A stretch of DNA of 8,340 nucleotides. It comes from Microbacteriaceae bacterium (lineage in GTDB: Bacteria; Actinomycetota; Actinomycetes; Actinomycetales; Microbacteriaceae). The stretch is taken from positions 1 through 8,340 of the forward strand of contig JAODAY010000287.1 of the NCBI GenBank assembly GCA_025463665.1. Direction: 5' to 3'. Numbering within the stretch: the first letter of the stretch is position 1; each line of letters opens with the position of its first letter. A model generated the notes under the pieces. That model made no database searches. It saw nothing but the letters and a program-made list of their open reading frames with translations, and was not told where the DNA came from. The translations under genes were made by a program, and so were the position numbers. Below, piece after piece: positions 1-6,291 of this stretch.

Positions 1-440
1 GCGATCTCTCGATCGCGAGCGCCGAGCACGGTAAGTTCAAGCAGACAGACGCCGACGTCGGCTCCTTAGACGGCGGCTACGGCAGCGCCTACTTCGCCCG
101 CCAGGTCGGCCAGAAGTTCGCCCGGGAGATCTTCTTTCTCGCCGAGGAGTATGACGCCGACCGCGCCCTGCAGATCGGCGCGATCAACGCCGTGGTTGCG
201 CACGCGGAGCTCGAGACGGAGGCCTACCGCTGGGCCAACACGATCCTCGGCAAGAGCCCCACTGCGATCCGCATGCTCAAGTTCGCCTTCAACGCGGTCG
301 ACGACGGCATGGTCGGGCAGCAGGTCTTCGCCGGCGAGGCGACGCGACTCGCATACGGCACGGATGAAGCCGTCGAGGGCCGCGACTCCTTCCTCGAGAA
401 ACGCGCCCCCGACTGGTCCGCATACCCCTGGCAGTACTGA
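1..440 (+). CDS. menB: 1,4-dihydroxy-2-naphthoyl-CoA synthase (MenB), C-terminal part
   Basis: This is the C-terminal 145 codons of MenB, reading in frame from base 3; the N-terminal half lies left of the window. MenB is a cytosolic crotonase-fold enzyme that cyclises o-succinylbenzoyl-CoA to DHNA-CoA in menaquinone synthesis. The visible part carries the block QTDADVGSLDGGYGSAY, followed by ARQVGQKFAREIFFL, GEATRLAY.TDEAVEGRD and the terminal PDWSAYPWQY, all hallmarks of actinobacterial MenB. The Asp in TDADVG corresponds to Asp185 of M. tuberculosis MenB, the carboxylate that replaces bicarbonate in bicarbonate-independent enzymes. The Asp of SLD corresponds to Asp192. The Leu of SLD is Phe in the homologues I remember, a conservative change. 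The stop TGA shares its last base with the menE ATG, so the two genes are co-transcribed and probably translationally coupled. Confidence 0.96.
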   Translation, partial: DLSIASAEHGKFKQTDADVGSLDGGYGSAYFARQVGQKFAREIFFLAEEYDADRALQIGAINAVVAHAELETEAYRWANTILGKSPTAIRMLKFAFNAVDDGMVGQQVFAGEATRLAYGTDEAVEGRDSFLEKRAPDWSAYPWQY

Positions 441-1537
441 TGGTGAGGCGACTGCGGGCGACGCCGGGCGACGAGATGATTGTCGCGCTGCGTGGGGCGC
501 TGTCGGGCGACGGACCTGCCGTGTTCGCAGGGTCCCCTCTCACTCCGCTGCCGGAGACGGTGCCGGTGCGGGTGGCACTCGTCGTCGAGTCGAGCGGGTC
601 GACGGGTAGCCCCAAGCGCGTGGCGATCGGCGCGGACGCCCTGCTGGCGAGCGCCGCGGCATCCGAAACCGCGCTCGGAGGCCCCGGACAGTGGCTGCTC
701 GCCCTGCCGACCACCTACATCGCGGGCATCAACGTGCTCGTGCGGTCGCTCAGCTCCGACACGATTCCCGTCGAGCTCGCGCCCGGCCACTTCGACGTCG
801 ATCACTTCGCCGCCGCCGCCGCGACGATGGACCACCCCCGCCGGTTCACCGCCCTCGTGCCCGCACAGCTGGCGCGTCTCATGAACGCGCCGACCGCGCT
901 GCGCATCCTCCGCCGCTTCGACGGCATCCTCGTCGGCGGACAGGCGACGCCGGCCCCTATGGTGGAACGCGCCCTGGAGTTGGGGCTGAACATCGTGCGC
1001 ACCTACGGCTCGAGTGAGACGAGCGGCGGCTGCGTCTACAACGGCGTGCCGATCGGCCACACCGAGATGCGCGTCGTCGACGGGCAGGTCGAGCTCTCGG
1101 GGGCAGTGCTCGGGGAGGGCTACCTCGGCGACGACGAGCGCACGGCGCTGGCGTTCCATACCGAACGCGGCCAGCGCTGGTACCGCACCGGCGACACCGG
1201 GCGCATCGACGACGGAGTGCTCACCATCACCGGGCGACTCGACGACGTGATCATCTCCGGGGGGCTCAAGGTGTCTCTCGCGGCGCTCGAGCGCATGCTG
1301 AACGAGATCGGCGGCCTCGGCGACCTCGTCGTCGTCGCCGCAGGGAGCGCCGAATGGGGTGAGGTGCCCGTCGTCGTGTCGACCCGGAACTTCACCATCG
1401 GCGACATCCGCGAGGCAATCGTCGACAGGCTTGGCAGGGCCGCCGTGCCTGCACGCGTGGTCGTCGTCGACGAGCTTCCGCGGCTGCCGAGCGGCAAGCC
1501 CGACCGCCGCGCCGCTCGCTCGGTCGCGGATCGTTAG
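440..1537 (+). CDS. menE: o-succinylbenzoate--CoA ligase (MenE), short actinobacterial form
   Basis: MenE is an ANL-superfamily adenylate-forming enzyme that activates o-succinylbenzoate with ATP and CoA to OSB-CoA, the substrate of MenB next door. The 365-residue protein shows the motifs in order: P-loop A3 SSGSTGSPKR (51-60), A5 YGSSETSGG (189-197), A7 YRTGD (248-252), A8 hinge GRLDDVIISGGLKVS (265-279) and A10 PSGKPDR (350-356) with catalytic Lys353. The length matches mycobacterial MenE (about 360 aa) and is well below the 450-490 aa of E. coli and Bacillus forms; the missing part is the N-terminal region before the P-loop. The ATG overlaps the menB stop (TGATG), which suggests reinitiation; a second ATG at 476 is a possible alternative start. 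The stop TAG is also the first half of a putative menA -10 box. Confidence 0.96.
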   Translation: MVRRLRATPGDEMIVALRGALSGDGPAVFAGSPLTPLPETVPVRVALVVESSGSTGSPKRVAIGADALLASAAASETALGGPGQWLLALPTTYIAGINVLVRSLSSDTIPVELAPGHFDVDHFAAAAATMDHPRRFTALVPAQLARLMNAPTALRILRRFDGILVGGQATPAPMVERALELGLNIVRTYGSSETSGGCVYNGVPIGHTEMRVVDGQVELSGAVLGEGYLGDDERTALAFHTERGQRWYRTGDTGRIDDGVLTITGRLDDVIISGGLKVSLAALERMLNEIGGLGDLVVVAAGSAEWGEVPVVVSTRNFTIGDIREAIVDRLGRAAVPARVVVVDELPRLPSGKPDRRAARSVADR

Positions 1538-1546
1538 ACTCTGCCT
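1535..1546 (+). promoter_or_regulatory. Putative leaderless -10 promoter of menA
   Basis: TAGACT (1535-1540) is followed by exactly six bases (CTGCCT) and then the menA GTG. This fits a -10 box whose transcription start is the first base of the start codon. No Shine-Dalgarno sequence lies between the menE stop and the GTG, which supports leaderless translation. I see no recognisable -35 hexamer. The TAG is the menE stop codon, so the box is also constrained by coding; read-through from menB-menE is equally likely to contribute. Confidence 0.5.
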
Positions 1547-2545
1547 GTGTCACAACGGAACCAGAAGACCCAGAAGTCCGCCGCGAGAACAGCAGCGGCC
1601 AAGACCCCCGCGCGCGGCAAGAGCGGGCGCCCGGGCGGCCGCCCCGCCGCCAGGGCCGTGGCGAAGCGCGCCGGGTTCTCCGACTGGGTTGGCGGAGCGC
1701 GCCTGCGCACGCTTCCGCTCGCGATCGCGCCGGTCGCCCTCGGCACGGCGACCGCCTACGCCTACGACAACGACGAGGGCTGGCACTGGGTCAGGGCGCT
1801 GCTCTGCCTCGTCGTCGCGCTCGGTCTGCAGATCGCCGTCAATTACGCCAACGACTACTCCGACGGCGTGCGCGGCACCGACAAGAACCGCGTCGGCCCG
1901 TCGCGCCTGACCGGTTCCGGGGCGGCGAGCCCCCGCGCGGTGCTCGGCGTCTCCCTCTCCTTCTTCGCCATAGCTGCGGCGGCCGGCGTGACCCTCGTCG
2001 TTCTCACCCAGCTCTGGTGGCTGCTGGCCGTCGGTGCCGTGTGCATCGTGGCGGCCTGGTTCTACACCGGCGGCAAGAAGCCATACGGCTACAACGCCCT
2101 CGGCGAGGTTGCCGTGTTCGTCTTCTTCGGCCTGGTGGCCACAGCGGGCACCACCTTCGTGCAGATCGGCACCGTGCCGTTCGAGAGCTGGGTCGCCGGC
2201 ACCGCCATCGGCCTGATCTCCTGCGCCGTGCTCGTCATCAACAACGTGCGTGACATCGCGCCCGACAAGGCGTCGGGCAAGCGCACGCTGAGCGTTCTCA
2301 TCGGGGACCGGGCCTCCCGGGTGCTGTTCTCGCTGCTGCTGCTCCTGCCCTACGCGCTGCTCGTGATCTTCGTGCTCGTCTACCCGAACGCCGGCTACGT
2401 CTACCTGACGCTGCTCATCGCGCTTCCGGCCGTGCTGATCGCGCTGATGGCGAGGTCGGCGCCCGAACTCATCCTCGTGCTCAAGCTGACGAGCATGGCC
2501 GGACTGCTCTACGGTCTAACGCTGAGCTGGGCCATCGCTTTCTAG
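1547..2545 (+). CDS. menA: 1,4-dihydroxy-2-naphthoate polyprenyltransferase (MenA)
   Basis: MenA is a UbiA-superfamily integral membrane enzyme. It attaches the polyprenyl tail to DHNA with loss of CO2, giving demethylmenaquinone, the substrate of MenG encoded downstream. The 332-residue protein has the first Asp-rich motif NDYSDGVRGTD (102-112), the second motif NNVRDIAPD (232-240), and about eight to nine hydrophobic segments between residue 55 and the C-terminus. FYTGGKKPYGYNALGE (172-187) is typical of MenA. Residues 1-41 are an extra hydrophilic tail, rich in Lys, Arg, Ala and Gly, before the conserved start of the fold (WVGGARLRTLPLAIAP). The GTG at 1547 was chosen because it begins just after the menE stop and has a -10-like box six bases upstream. 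The last 30 bases overlap the DUF4229 gene tail to tail. Confidence 0.96.
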   Translation: MSQRNQKTQKSAARTAAAKTPARGKSGRPGGRPAARAVAKRAGFSDWVGGARLRTLPLAIAPVALGTATAYAYDNDEGWHWVRALLCLVVALGLQIAVNYANDYSDGVRGTDKNRVGPSRLTGSGAASPRAVLGVSLSFFAIAAAAGVTLVVLTQLWWLLAVGAVCIVAAWFYTGGKKPYGYNALGEVAVFVFFGLVATAGTTFVQIGTVPFESWVAGTAIGLISCAVLVINNVRDIAPDKASGKRTLSVLIGDRASRVLFSLLLLLPYALLVIFVLVYPNAGYVYLTLLIALPAVLIALMARSAPELILVLKLTSMAGLLYGLTLSWAIAF

Positions 2546-2815
2546 GTCCTTCGGGCCGAGGAAGGTGTTGCTCTCGAGCGCGTCCTCGACGTCCTCGTCG
2601 TCGGTCGCCGCCACGGTCGTGCCCGAGCGGCGGTGGTGAACGGCCGTTGCGACGGCCTCGCGCTGGCGGCCGAGGAACAAGTAGGAAACGCACAGGCCGA
2701 TGACCGCGGCGATGAGGGCGGCAAGCCAGCCCTCGATTCCCGCGAGCAGGAGCACGGCCAGCACGGCCACAAATAGCCCCACGCGGATCACGCTAAATAA
2801 CAACCATGGCTTCAC
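2516..2815 (-). CDS. DUF4229 family small membrane protein
   Basis: This 99-residue protein has two predicted transmembrane helices (about 7-26 and 30-48) separated by a short turn (GIEGW). A hydrophilic, acidic C-terminal half (DDEDVEDALESN) follows and is probably cytoplasmic. The start MKPWLLFSVIR and the block GLCVSYLFLGRQRE at the end of helix 2 match my memory of actinobacterial DUF4229 proteins, whose function is unknown. The GTG at 2815-2813 has a TACACT box six bases upstream and no Shine-Dalgarno sequence. The gene ends inside the 3' end of menA (30-bp antiparallel overlap) and diverges from the PLDc_N gene with 39 bp between start codons. Its place between menA and menD suggests a link to membrane quinone metabolism, but this is inference from neighbourhood only. 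Confidence 0.85.
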   Translation of the reverse strand: MKPWLLFSVIRVGLFVAVLAVLLLAGIEGWLAALIAAVIGLCVSYLFLGRQREAVATAVHHRRSGTTVAATDDEDVEDALESNTFLGPKDLESDGPAQR

Positions 2816-2827
2816 CCCACAAGTGTA
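2816..2827 (-). promoter_or_regulatory. Putative leaderless -10 promoter of the DUF4229 gene
   Basis: On the reverse strand, TACACT (2827-2822) is followed by six bases (TGTGGG) and the GTG at 2815, as at menA, menF and menG. No -35 is recognisable. The box lies only 14 bp from the oppositely oriented -10 box of the PLDc_N gene, so two polymerases could not occupy both sites at once. Confidence 0.55.
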
Positions 2828-2843
2828 GGCAGCGTCAAGCCTA
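2826..2843. repeat. TAGGC dyad between divergent promoters
   Basis: TAGGC (2826-2830), eight bases, then GCCTA (2839-2843) form a perfect 5-8-5 inverted repeat. Each arm includes the leading TA of one of the two diverging -10 boxes. It could be an operator bound by a dimeric regulator, or simply a by-product of two similar promoters facing apart. The arms are short, so chance is not excluded. Confidence 0.35.
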
Positions 2844-2854
2844 AGATTGACTGC
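2842..2854 (+). promoter_or_regulatory. Putative leaderless -10 promoter of the PLDc_N-menD operon
   Basis: TAAGAT (2842-2847) is followed by seven bases (TGACTGC) and the ATG at 2855. No purine-rich Shine-Dalgarno stretch precedes the ATG. Because menD overlaps the PLDc_N gene and has no promoter of its own that I can see, this box probably drives menD as well. Confidence 0.55.
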
Positions 2855-3187
2855 ATGGGACCACGATTGCTCTTCATTCTCGGCGTGGTCTGTGTTGCGC
2901 TGTCAATCTTCTCCGCCATCGACGTGATCCTCACCGACCGTCGGCGGGTGAGGGCGCTCAACAAGGCGGCCTGGTTCGTCATCGTGCTTCTGCCCGTCAT
3001 CGGGCCGCTTCTGTGGTTCTTCCTCGGCAAGGACCGCGGGGACGGCGGCAACGTTCCGCGCCAGATGGCGCCCGACGACGACCCGAGCTTCCTCAAGAAC
3101 CTCCGCCGAGATGAAGAACAAGACGAACGAATCCGTCGTCTGGAGCAGGAACTCGCCGAACTTGACGATGACCCGCCCAAGGAGTGA
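2855..3187 (+). CDS. PLDc_N domain small membrane protein
   Basis: This 110-residue protein has two hydrophobic helices (about 4-25 and 38-58). The second is a PLD-nuclease N-terminal (PLDc_N) domain: [24 protein letters not shown], with the typical P-x-x-G-P-L-x-x-F core. There is no HKD phospholipase motif, so it is only the membrane module and not a nuclease or phospholipase. After it comes a [10 protein letters not shown] segment and a highly charged, probably coiled-coil tail (about 84-104, [17 protein letters not shown]). Such stand-alone PLDc_N proteins are common in actinobacteria and their role is unknown to me. The ATG has a TAAGAT box seven bases upstream. The gene overlaps menD by 20 bases, so the two are very likely co-expressed. 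Confidence 0.88.
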   Translation: MGPRLLFILGVVCVALSIFSAIDVILTDRRRVRALNKAAWFVIVLLPVIGPLLWFFLGKDRGDGGNVPRQMAPDDDPSFLKNLRRDEEQDERIRRLEQELAELDDDPPKE

Positions 3188-4865
3188 ATCGCCGGCGTCC
3201 CTGTTCGCCACAGCCCTCCTCGACGAGTTCGTTCGACTCGGTGTTCGCGACGTCGTACTGAGTCCCGGTTCACGTTCGCAGGCGCTCGCCCTCGCCGCTG
3301 CGGAACTCGAGGAGTCCGGCCTGGTTCGCCTGCGCGTGCGCATCGACGAGAGGAGCGCGGGGTTTCTCGCGCTTGGACTCGCGATCGAGACATCCACCCC
3401 CGTTATTGTCATCACCACCTCGGGCACCGCGGTGGCGAACCTGCACCCCGCCGTTCTCGAGGCGCACCACTCCGGCGTGCCCCTCATCGTCATCACCGCC
3501 GACCGCCCCGAGGCGCTGCGCGGCATCGGCACCAATCAGACGACCCACCAGCCGGGCATCTTCGGACGCACGCTGCGCGCCTCGCTCGACCTCCCCGCAC
3601 CGACGGGCGAGGAAGGCGAGACCGAAGATGCGCGGGCGGTCGCGCGGCGTGCCGTCAATGCCGCCGCGTCGTCGACCATCGCGCTCGGTCCTGTGCATCT
3701 CAACATCGCGTTCACCGAGCCGCTCTCCGCCGTCACCGCGATGCCGGAACGCGGCGACGACGCCGTATTCTCGGTGCCGGCCGCGCCGAGCGACCCGTTC
3801 CCTCTCGCCCAGGCCAAGGGGACGGTCGTCGTCGCCGGGCACGGTGCTGGGCCGATCGCCGAGTCGACCGCGCGGGCCCTCGGTGCGCCCCTCCTCGCCG
3901 AGGTGTCGAGCGGCGCGCACTTCGGGCCCAACCTCGTCGTCGCCTACCGCGAACTGCTGCAGTTCGTCGGCTTCGGCGACCGCGTCGAGCGGGTCATCGT
4001 GTTCGGTCACCCGACGCTGAGCCGAGAGGTGCCCGCGCTCATCCTGCGGCCGGGCGTGACCACGGTCGTGGTGCGCTCGAGCATGGTCGACGACTACAAT
4101 CCGGGTCGCGAGGTCGGCACCTTCGCCGACTCCGTGCGGGTCTGGGGCGAACCGGATGCCTCGGCGGCGGGCCGCGCCTGGCTCGGGCGCTGGGTCACCA
4201 CGTCGCGGGCTCTGCTCGAGCAGCACGAGGCCCCCGCGATCGACGTCGCCGTGTCATCCGCCCCCGCCGACCAGGCGGCCTTCTCGCGTGCCGTGATGGC
4301 CGGGCTCCGCGCCCCGGTCACCCGGCGTGCGCTCGTGGAGGCGGTGTGGCGAATGTCGTGGCCGCACGACAGGCTCGTGCTCGGGGCGTCGCGGCTCATC
4401 AGGGAGGCCGACCGCGTCGTTCCCGGCAAGAAGATCTCGGTGCACGCCAACCGCGGACTCGCCGGCATCGACGGCACCGTTGCCACGGCCATCGGAGTCG
4501 CCCTCGCGAGCCAGCAGCGCGAGGATGCCGCGACCAACGGCATCACCAGGGTGCTGCTCGGCGACCTCAGCCTGCTGCACGACGCGGGCTCCCTGCTGTT
4601 CGGCGTCGGCGAGCCTCGGCCGCGCATCCAGGTGATCGTGGGCAACGACGGGGGCGGCACCATCTTCGACTCCCTCGAGGTGGCGTCGACGGCGGCCGAG
4701 AAGTCGCTCGACCGAGTGATGTTCACGGCGCAGAACGTCGACATCGGCACGCTCGCCGCGGCCTACGGCTGGGAGTACCGGCATGTCGCCAACCGCGGCG
4801 AGCTCGACGCCGCGCTCACCGCCTCGGCCGCGCCCACGATCATCGAGGTGCCGCTCGAGCGGTAG
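3168..4865 (+). CDS. menD: 2-succinyl-5-enolpyruvyl-6-hydroxy-3-cyclohexene-1-carboxylate synthase (MenD)
   Basis: MenD is a ThDP- and Mg-dependent enzyme that adds the succinic semialdehyde unit from 2-oxoglutarate to isochorismate, the product of MenF. The 565-residue protein shows SPGSRS (32-37), [13 protein letters not shown] (58-70) with Glu61 as the expected ThDP-activating glutamate, [21 protein letters not shown] (83-103), the ADRP block (111-114), [16 protein letters not shown] (428-443), and the ThDP pyrophosphate/Mg site GDLSLLHD (465-472) continuing to NDGGGTIF (493-500). The start ATG at 3168 was chosen over an in-frame ATG at 3111. The later one gives the usual short lead before [14 protein letters not shown] and overlaps the upstream gene by only 20 bases; the earlier one would add 19 unrelated residues. 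I see no Shine-Dalgarno sequence, so translational coupling to the PLDc_N gene is likely. Confidence 0.96.
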   Translation: MTRPRSESPASLFATALLDEFVRLGVRDVVLSPGSRSQALALAAAELEESGLVRLRVRIDERSAGFLALGLAIETSTPVIVITTSGTAVANLHPAVLEAHHSGVPLIVITADRPEALRGIGTNQTTHQPGIFGRTLRASLDLPAPTGEEGETEDARAVARRAVNAAASSTIALGPVHLNIAFTEPLSAVTAMPERGDDAVFSVPAAPSDPFPLAQAKGTVVVAGHGAGPIAESTARALGAPLLAEVSSGAHFGPNLVVAYRELLQFVGFGDRVERVIVFGHPTLSREVPALILRPGVTTVVVRSSMVDDYNPGREVGTFADSVRVWGEPDASAAGRAWLGRWVTTSRALLEQHEAPAIDVAVSSAPADQAAFSRAVMAGLRAPVTRRALVEAVWRMSWPHDRLVLGASRLIREADRVVPGKKISVHANRGLAGIDGTVATAIGVALASQQREDAATNGITRVLLGDLSLLHDAGSLLFGVGEPRPRIQVIVGNDGGGTIFDSLEVASTAAEKSLDRVMFTAQNVDIGTLAAAYGWEYRHVANRGELDAALTASAAPTIIEVPLER

Positions 4866-4885
4866 CCCCTCTGCGAGCGGAGGGG
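4866..4885. terminator. GC-rich hairpin after menD, possible terminator
   Basis: Immediately after the menD stop, 4866-4873 pairs with 4878-4885 (CCCCTC with GAGGGG, then one T-G wobble and one G-C pair) around a CGAG loop. There is no T-run after it, so it is not a canonical intrinsic terminator, though T-less GC hairpins are common downstream of genes in high-GC actinobacteria. It lies between the convergent menD and menF genes, where a terminator is expected. Confidence 0.45.
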
Positions 4886-4935
4886 CAAACATCTGCTCGC
4901 CGTGGGTGCTCGGGAGAGCCGAAGTTTGCCCCCCA
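4879..4935. repeat. Inverted repeat in the menD/menF spacer
   Basis: GGGGCAAAC (4882-4890) and GTTTGCCCC (4924-4932) form a perfect 9-bp inverted repeat with a 33-base loop. The similarity is longer than the arms: each half reads roughly GGnGGGGCAAACnTCnGCTCnCC on opposite strands, so the element is two inverted copies of a unit of about 23 bases. A small hairpin, GCTC-GGGA-GAGC (4908-4919), sits inside the loop. The left arm shares 4882-4885 with the hairpin at 4866-4885, so the two folds exclude each other. It may be a bidirectional terminator or a dispersed intergenic repeat. The rest of the spacer (4936-4989) shows nothing I can name. Confidence 0.5.
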
Positions 4936-4989
4936 GCACCCCGCACGGCGCTCGGCACACCCCTACAGCGCACCGCACCGGCCGCGCCG

Positions 4990-6240
4990 CTACTGGAAGG
5001 CTTCCACCACCGGGCGGAACTTCAGCTTCGTCTCGGCGAGCTCGCGCGCGCCGACCGAACCGTCGACGATGCCGCCCCCCGCGTAGGCGGTGACGCGCCC
5101 CGACTGCGAGACGTGGGCGCAGCGCAGAGCTACCGCCCACTCGCCGTCACCGTTCGCGCCGACCCAGCCGACGGGGCCGGCGTAGCGGCCGCGGTCGAAG
5201 GGCTCGAGTTCGTGGATCAGGTCGAGGGCGGCCTGCGTCGGTGTGCCGGCGACGGCCGCGGTCGGGTGCAGCGCGGCGATGAGGTCGAGCGAGCTCGACC
5301 CGTCGCTCAGTGTGCCCGCAACATCGCTCGCGAGGTGCCACAGGTTCGGCAGCTTCAGTGTGAACGGCGCGTCGCTCGTCGCGAGGTTGGCGCTGTGCGG
5401 CCCGAGTGCAGACAGCACGCTTGCGAGCGCGTACTGGTGCTCGTCGAGGTCTTTGACGGATGTCGCGAGCGCGACTGCCGCGTTGTGGTCAGTCTCGGCG
5501 TCCGCTCCCCGGCCCGTGCTGCCCGCGAGCACGCGGGCGCTCACCGATCCGGCGTCGACACGCACGAGCGTCTCCGGGCTGGAACCGACGAAGCCGTTGA
5601 CCGCGAAGGTGAAGCAGTCCGGGTAGCCGAGTGCGAGGGAGGCGAGGACGAGTCGGAGGTCGGCGCCCTCGGGGAGCCTGCCGATCAGGTCGCGGGCCAG
5701 CACGACCTTGCTGACCTCGCCGGCGTGGATGCGCTCGATGGCGGTGTCGACCGCGGCGATGAAGGAGTCGGGGGTCATCGCGCCGGGCAGCAGAGAGATG
5801 CGGTACTCCGGGCCGAACGCGCGTCGCCTCGGAACGGGTGCGTCGGTGTTGATCCGCGTGATCCAGCTGACGCCATCGCGCCGACCGATGATGACCGACG
5901 GAATGATGAGGACGCTCGTGGCGATCGAGTGCTCCGAGAAGGCAAAGCTGCCGAGCGCGACGAGGCCGGTGCCGGGCACCCCGACGGGGTCGATGACGGT
6001 CGACGAGGCGAGAATCTCGCGCCAGGCGGCCGCGGCATCCGTCATGCGGTCGGGTCCCGTGAACTCGAGGCGCAGCGCCTCACCGATTCCGCCGATGCCC
6101 TGGCCGCGGCGCACGAAGAGGAGAGGGTCGCGCGGGTCCAGAAGCGGGATGAGGGGCCCGACGTCGTCGATTGCCACCGTCTCCACGACGAGGTGCGGGT
6201 GGATCACCGTTGCGGCGGAAGAAGCGGCGGGCGTACTCAC
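4990..6240 (-). CDS. menF: Isochorismate synthase (MenF)
   Basis: MenF is a chorismate-utilising enzyme that isomerises chorismate to isochorismate, the first committed step of classical menaquinone synthesis. The 416-residue protein carries the family motifs: SKVVLARD (177-184), whose Lys178 aligns with the conserved catalytic lysine (Lys190 in E. coli MenF); FVGSSPETLVRV (217-228); LAGSTGRG (238-245); HPTAAVAGTPT (325-335); FDRGRYAGPVGW (348-359); and AGGGIVDGS (387-395), then acidic residues at 400 and 403 expected to bind Mg. The reading frame stays open far upstream, but the GTG at 6240 fits best: it gives a normal family length, has a -10-like box six bases before it, and avoids running into menG. 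Siderophore or salicylate isochorismate synthases (EntC/DhbC) are close relatives; the men context decides for MenF. Confidence 0.94.
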   Translation of the reverse strand: MSTPAASSAATVIHPHLVVETVAIDDVGPLIPLLDPRDPLLFVRRGQGIGGIGEALRLEFTGPDRMTDAAAAWREILASSTVIDPVGVPGTGLVALGSFAFSEHSIATSVLIIPSVIIGRRDGVSWITRINTDAPVPRRRAFGPEYRISLLPGAMTPDSFIAAVDTAIERIHAGEVSKVVLARDLIGRLPEGADLRLVLASLALGYPDCFTFAVNGFVGSSPETLVRVDAGSVSARVLAGSTGRGADAETDHNAAVALATSVKDLDEHQYALASVLSALGPHSANLATSDAPFTLKLPNLWHLASDVAGTLSDGSSSLDLIAALHPTAAVAGTPTQAALDLIHELEPFDRGRYAGPVGWVGANGDGEWAVALRCAHVSQSGRVTAYAGGGIVDGSVGARELAETKLKFRPVVEAFQ

Positions 6241-6252
6241 CCGCCAAGCGTA
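6241..6252 (-). promoter_or_regulatory. Putative leaderless -10 promoter of menF
   Basis: On the reverse strand, TACGCT (6252-6247) is followed by six bases (TGGCGG) and the GTG at 6240. It supports this GTG as the real start. The expected -35 position, about 6270-6275, coincides with that of the diverging menG promoter, so the two probably compete. Confidence 0.5.
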
Positions 6253-6287
6253 CCCCCGCCGTACCCTCAGCCACCGAAAGCCGTATC
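6249..6287. repeat. Phased CGTACCC direct repeats in the menF/menG spacer
   Basis: CGTACCC occurs at 6249-6255 and again at 6260-6266, and a degenerate copy, CGTATCT, at 6282-6288. The spacings are 11 and 22 bases, so all three would lie on the same face of the helix. The first copy overlaps the menF -10 box. This could be a regulator binding site; with only three short copies it may also be chance. Confidence 0.3.
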
Positions 6288-6291
6288 TCAG

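Noticed and set aside
224..1159. Long minus-strand open frame opposite menB/menE (311 codons), and similar ones opposite menD (3270-4226) and the prenyl synthase (7160-8209)
   Set aside because: The sequences are Arg/Gly/Ala/His-rich mirror frames of well-supported plus-strand genes with no motifs of their own.
3111..3167. Earlier in-frame ATG for menD at 3111
   Set aside because: It adds 19 residues read from another frame of the PLDc_N gene with no MenD similarity; MenD proteins normally begin a few residues before the SPASLF-like segment.
2855..3187. Reading the PLDc_N protein as a phospholipase D, nuclease or toxin
   Set aside because: Only the membrane-spanning N-terminal module is present and no HKD motif occurs, so no enzymatic or defence function is supported.
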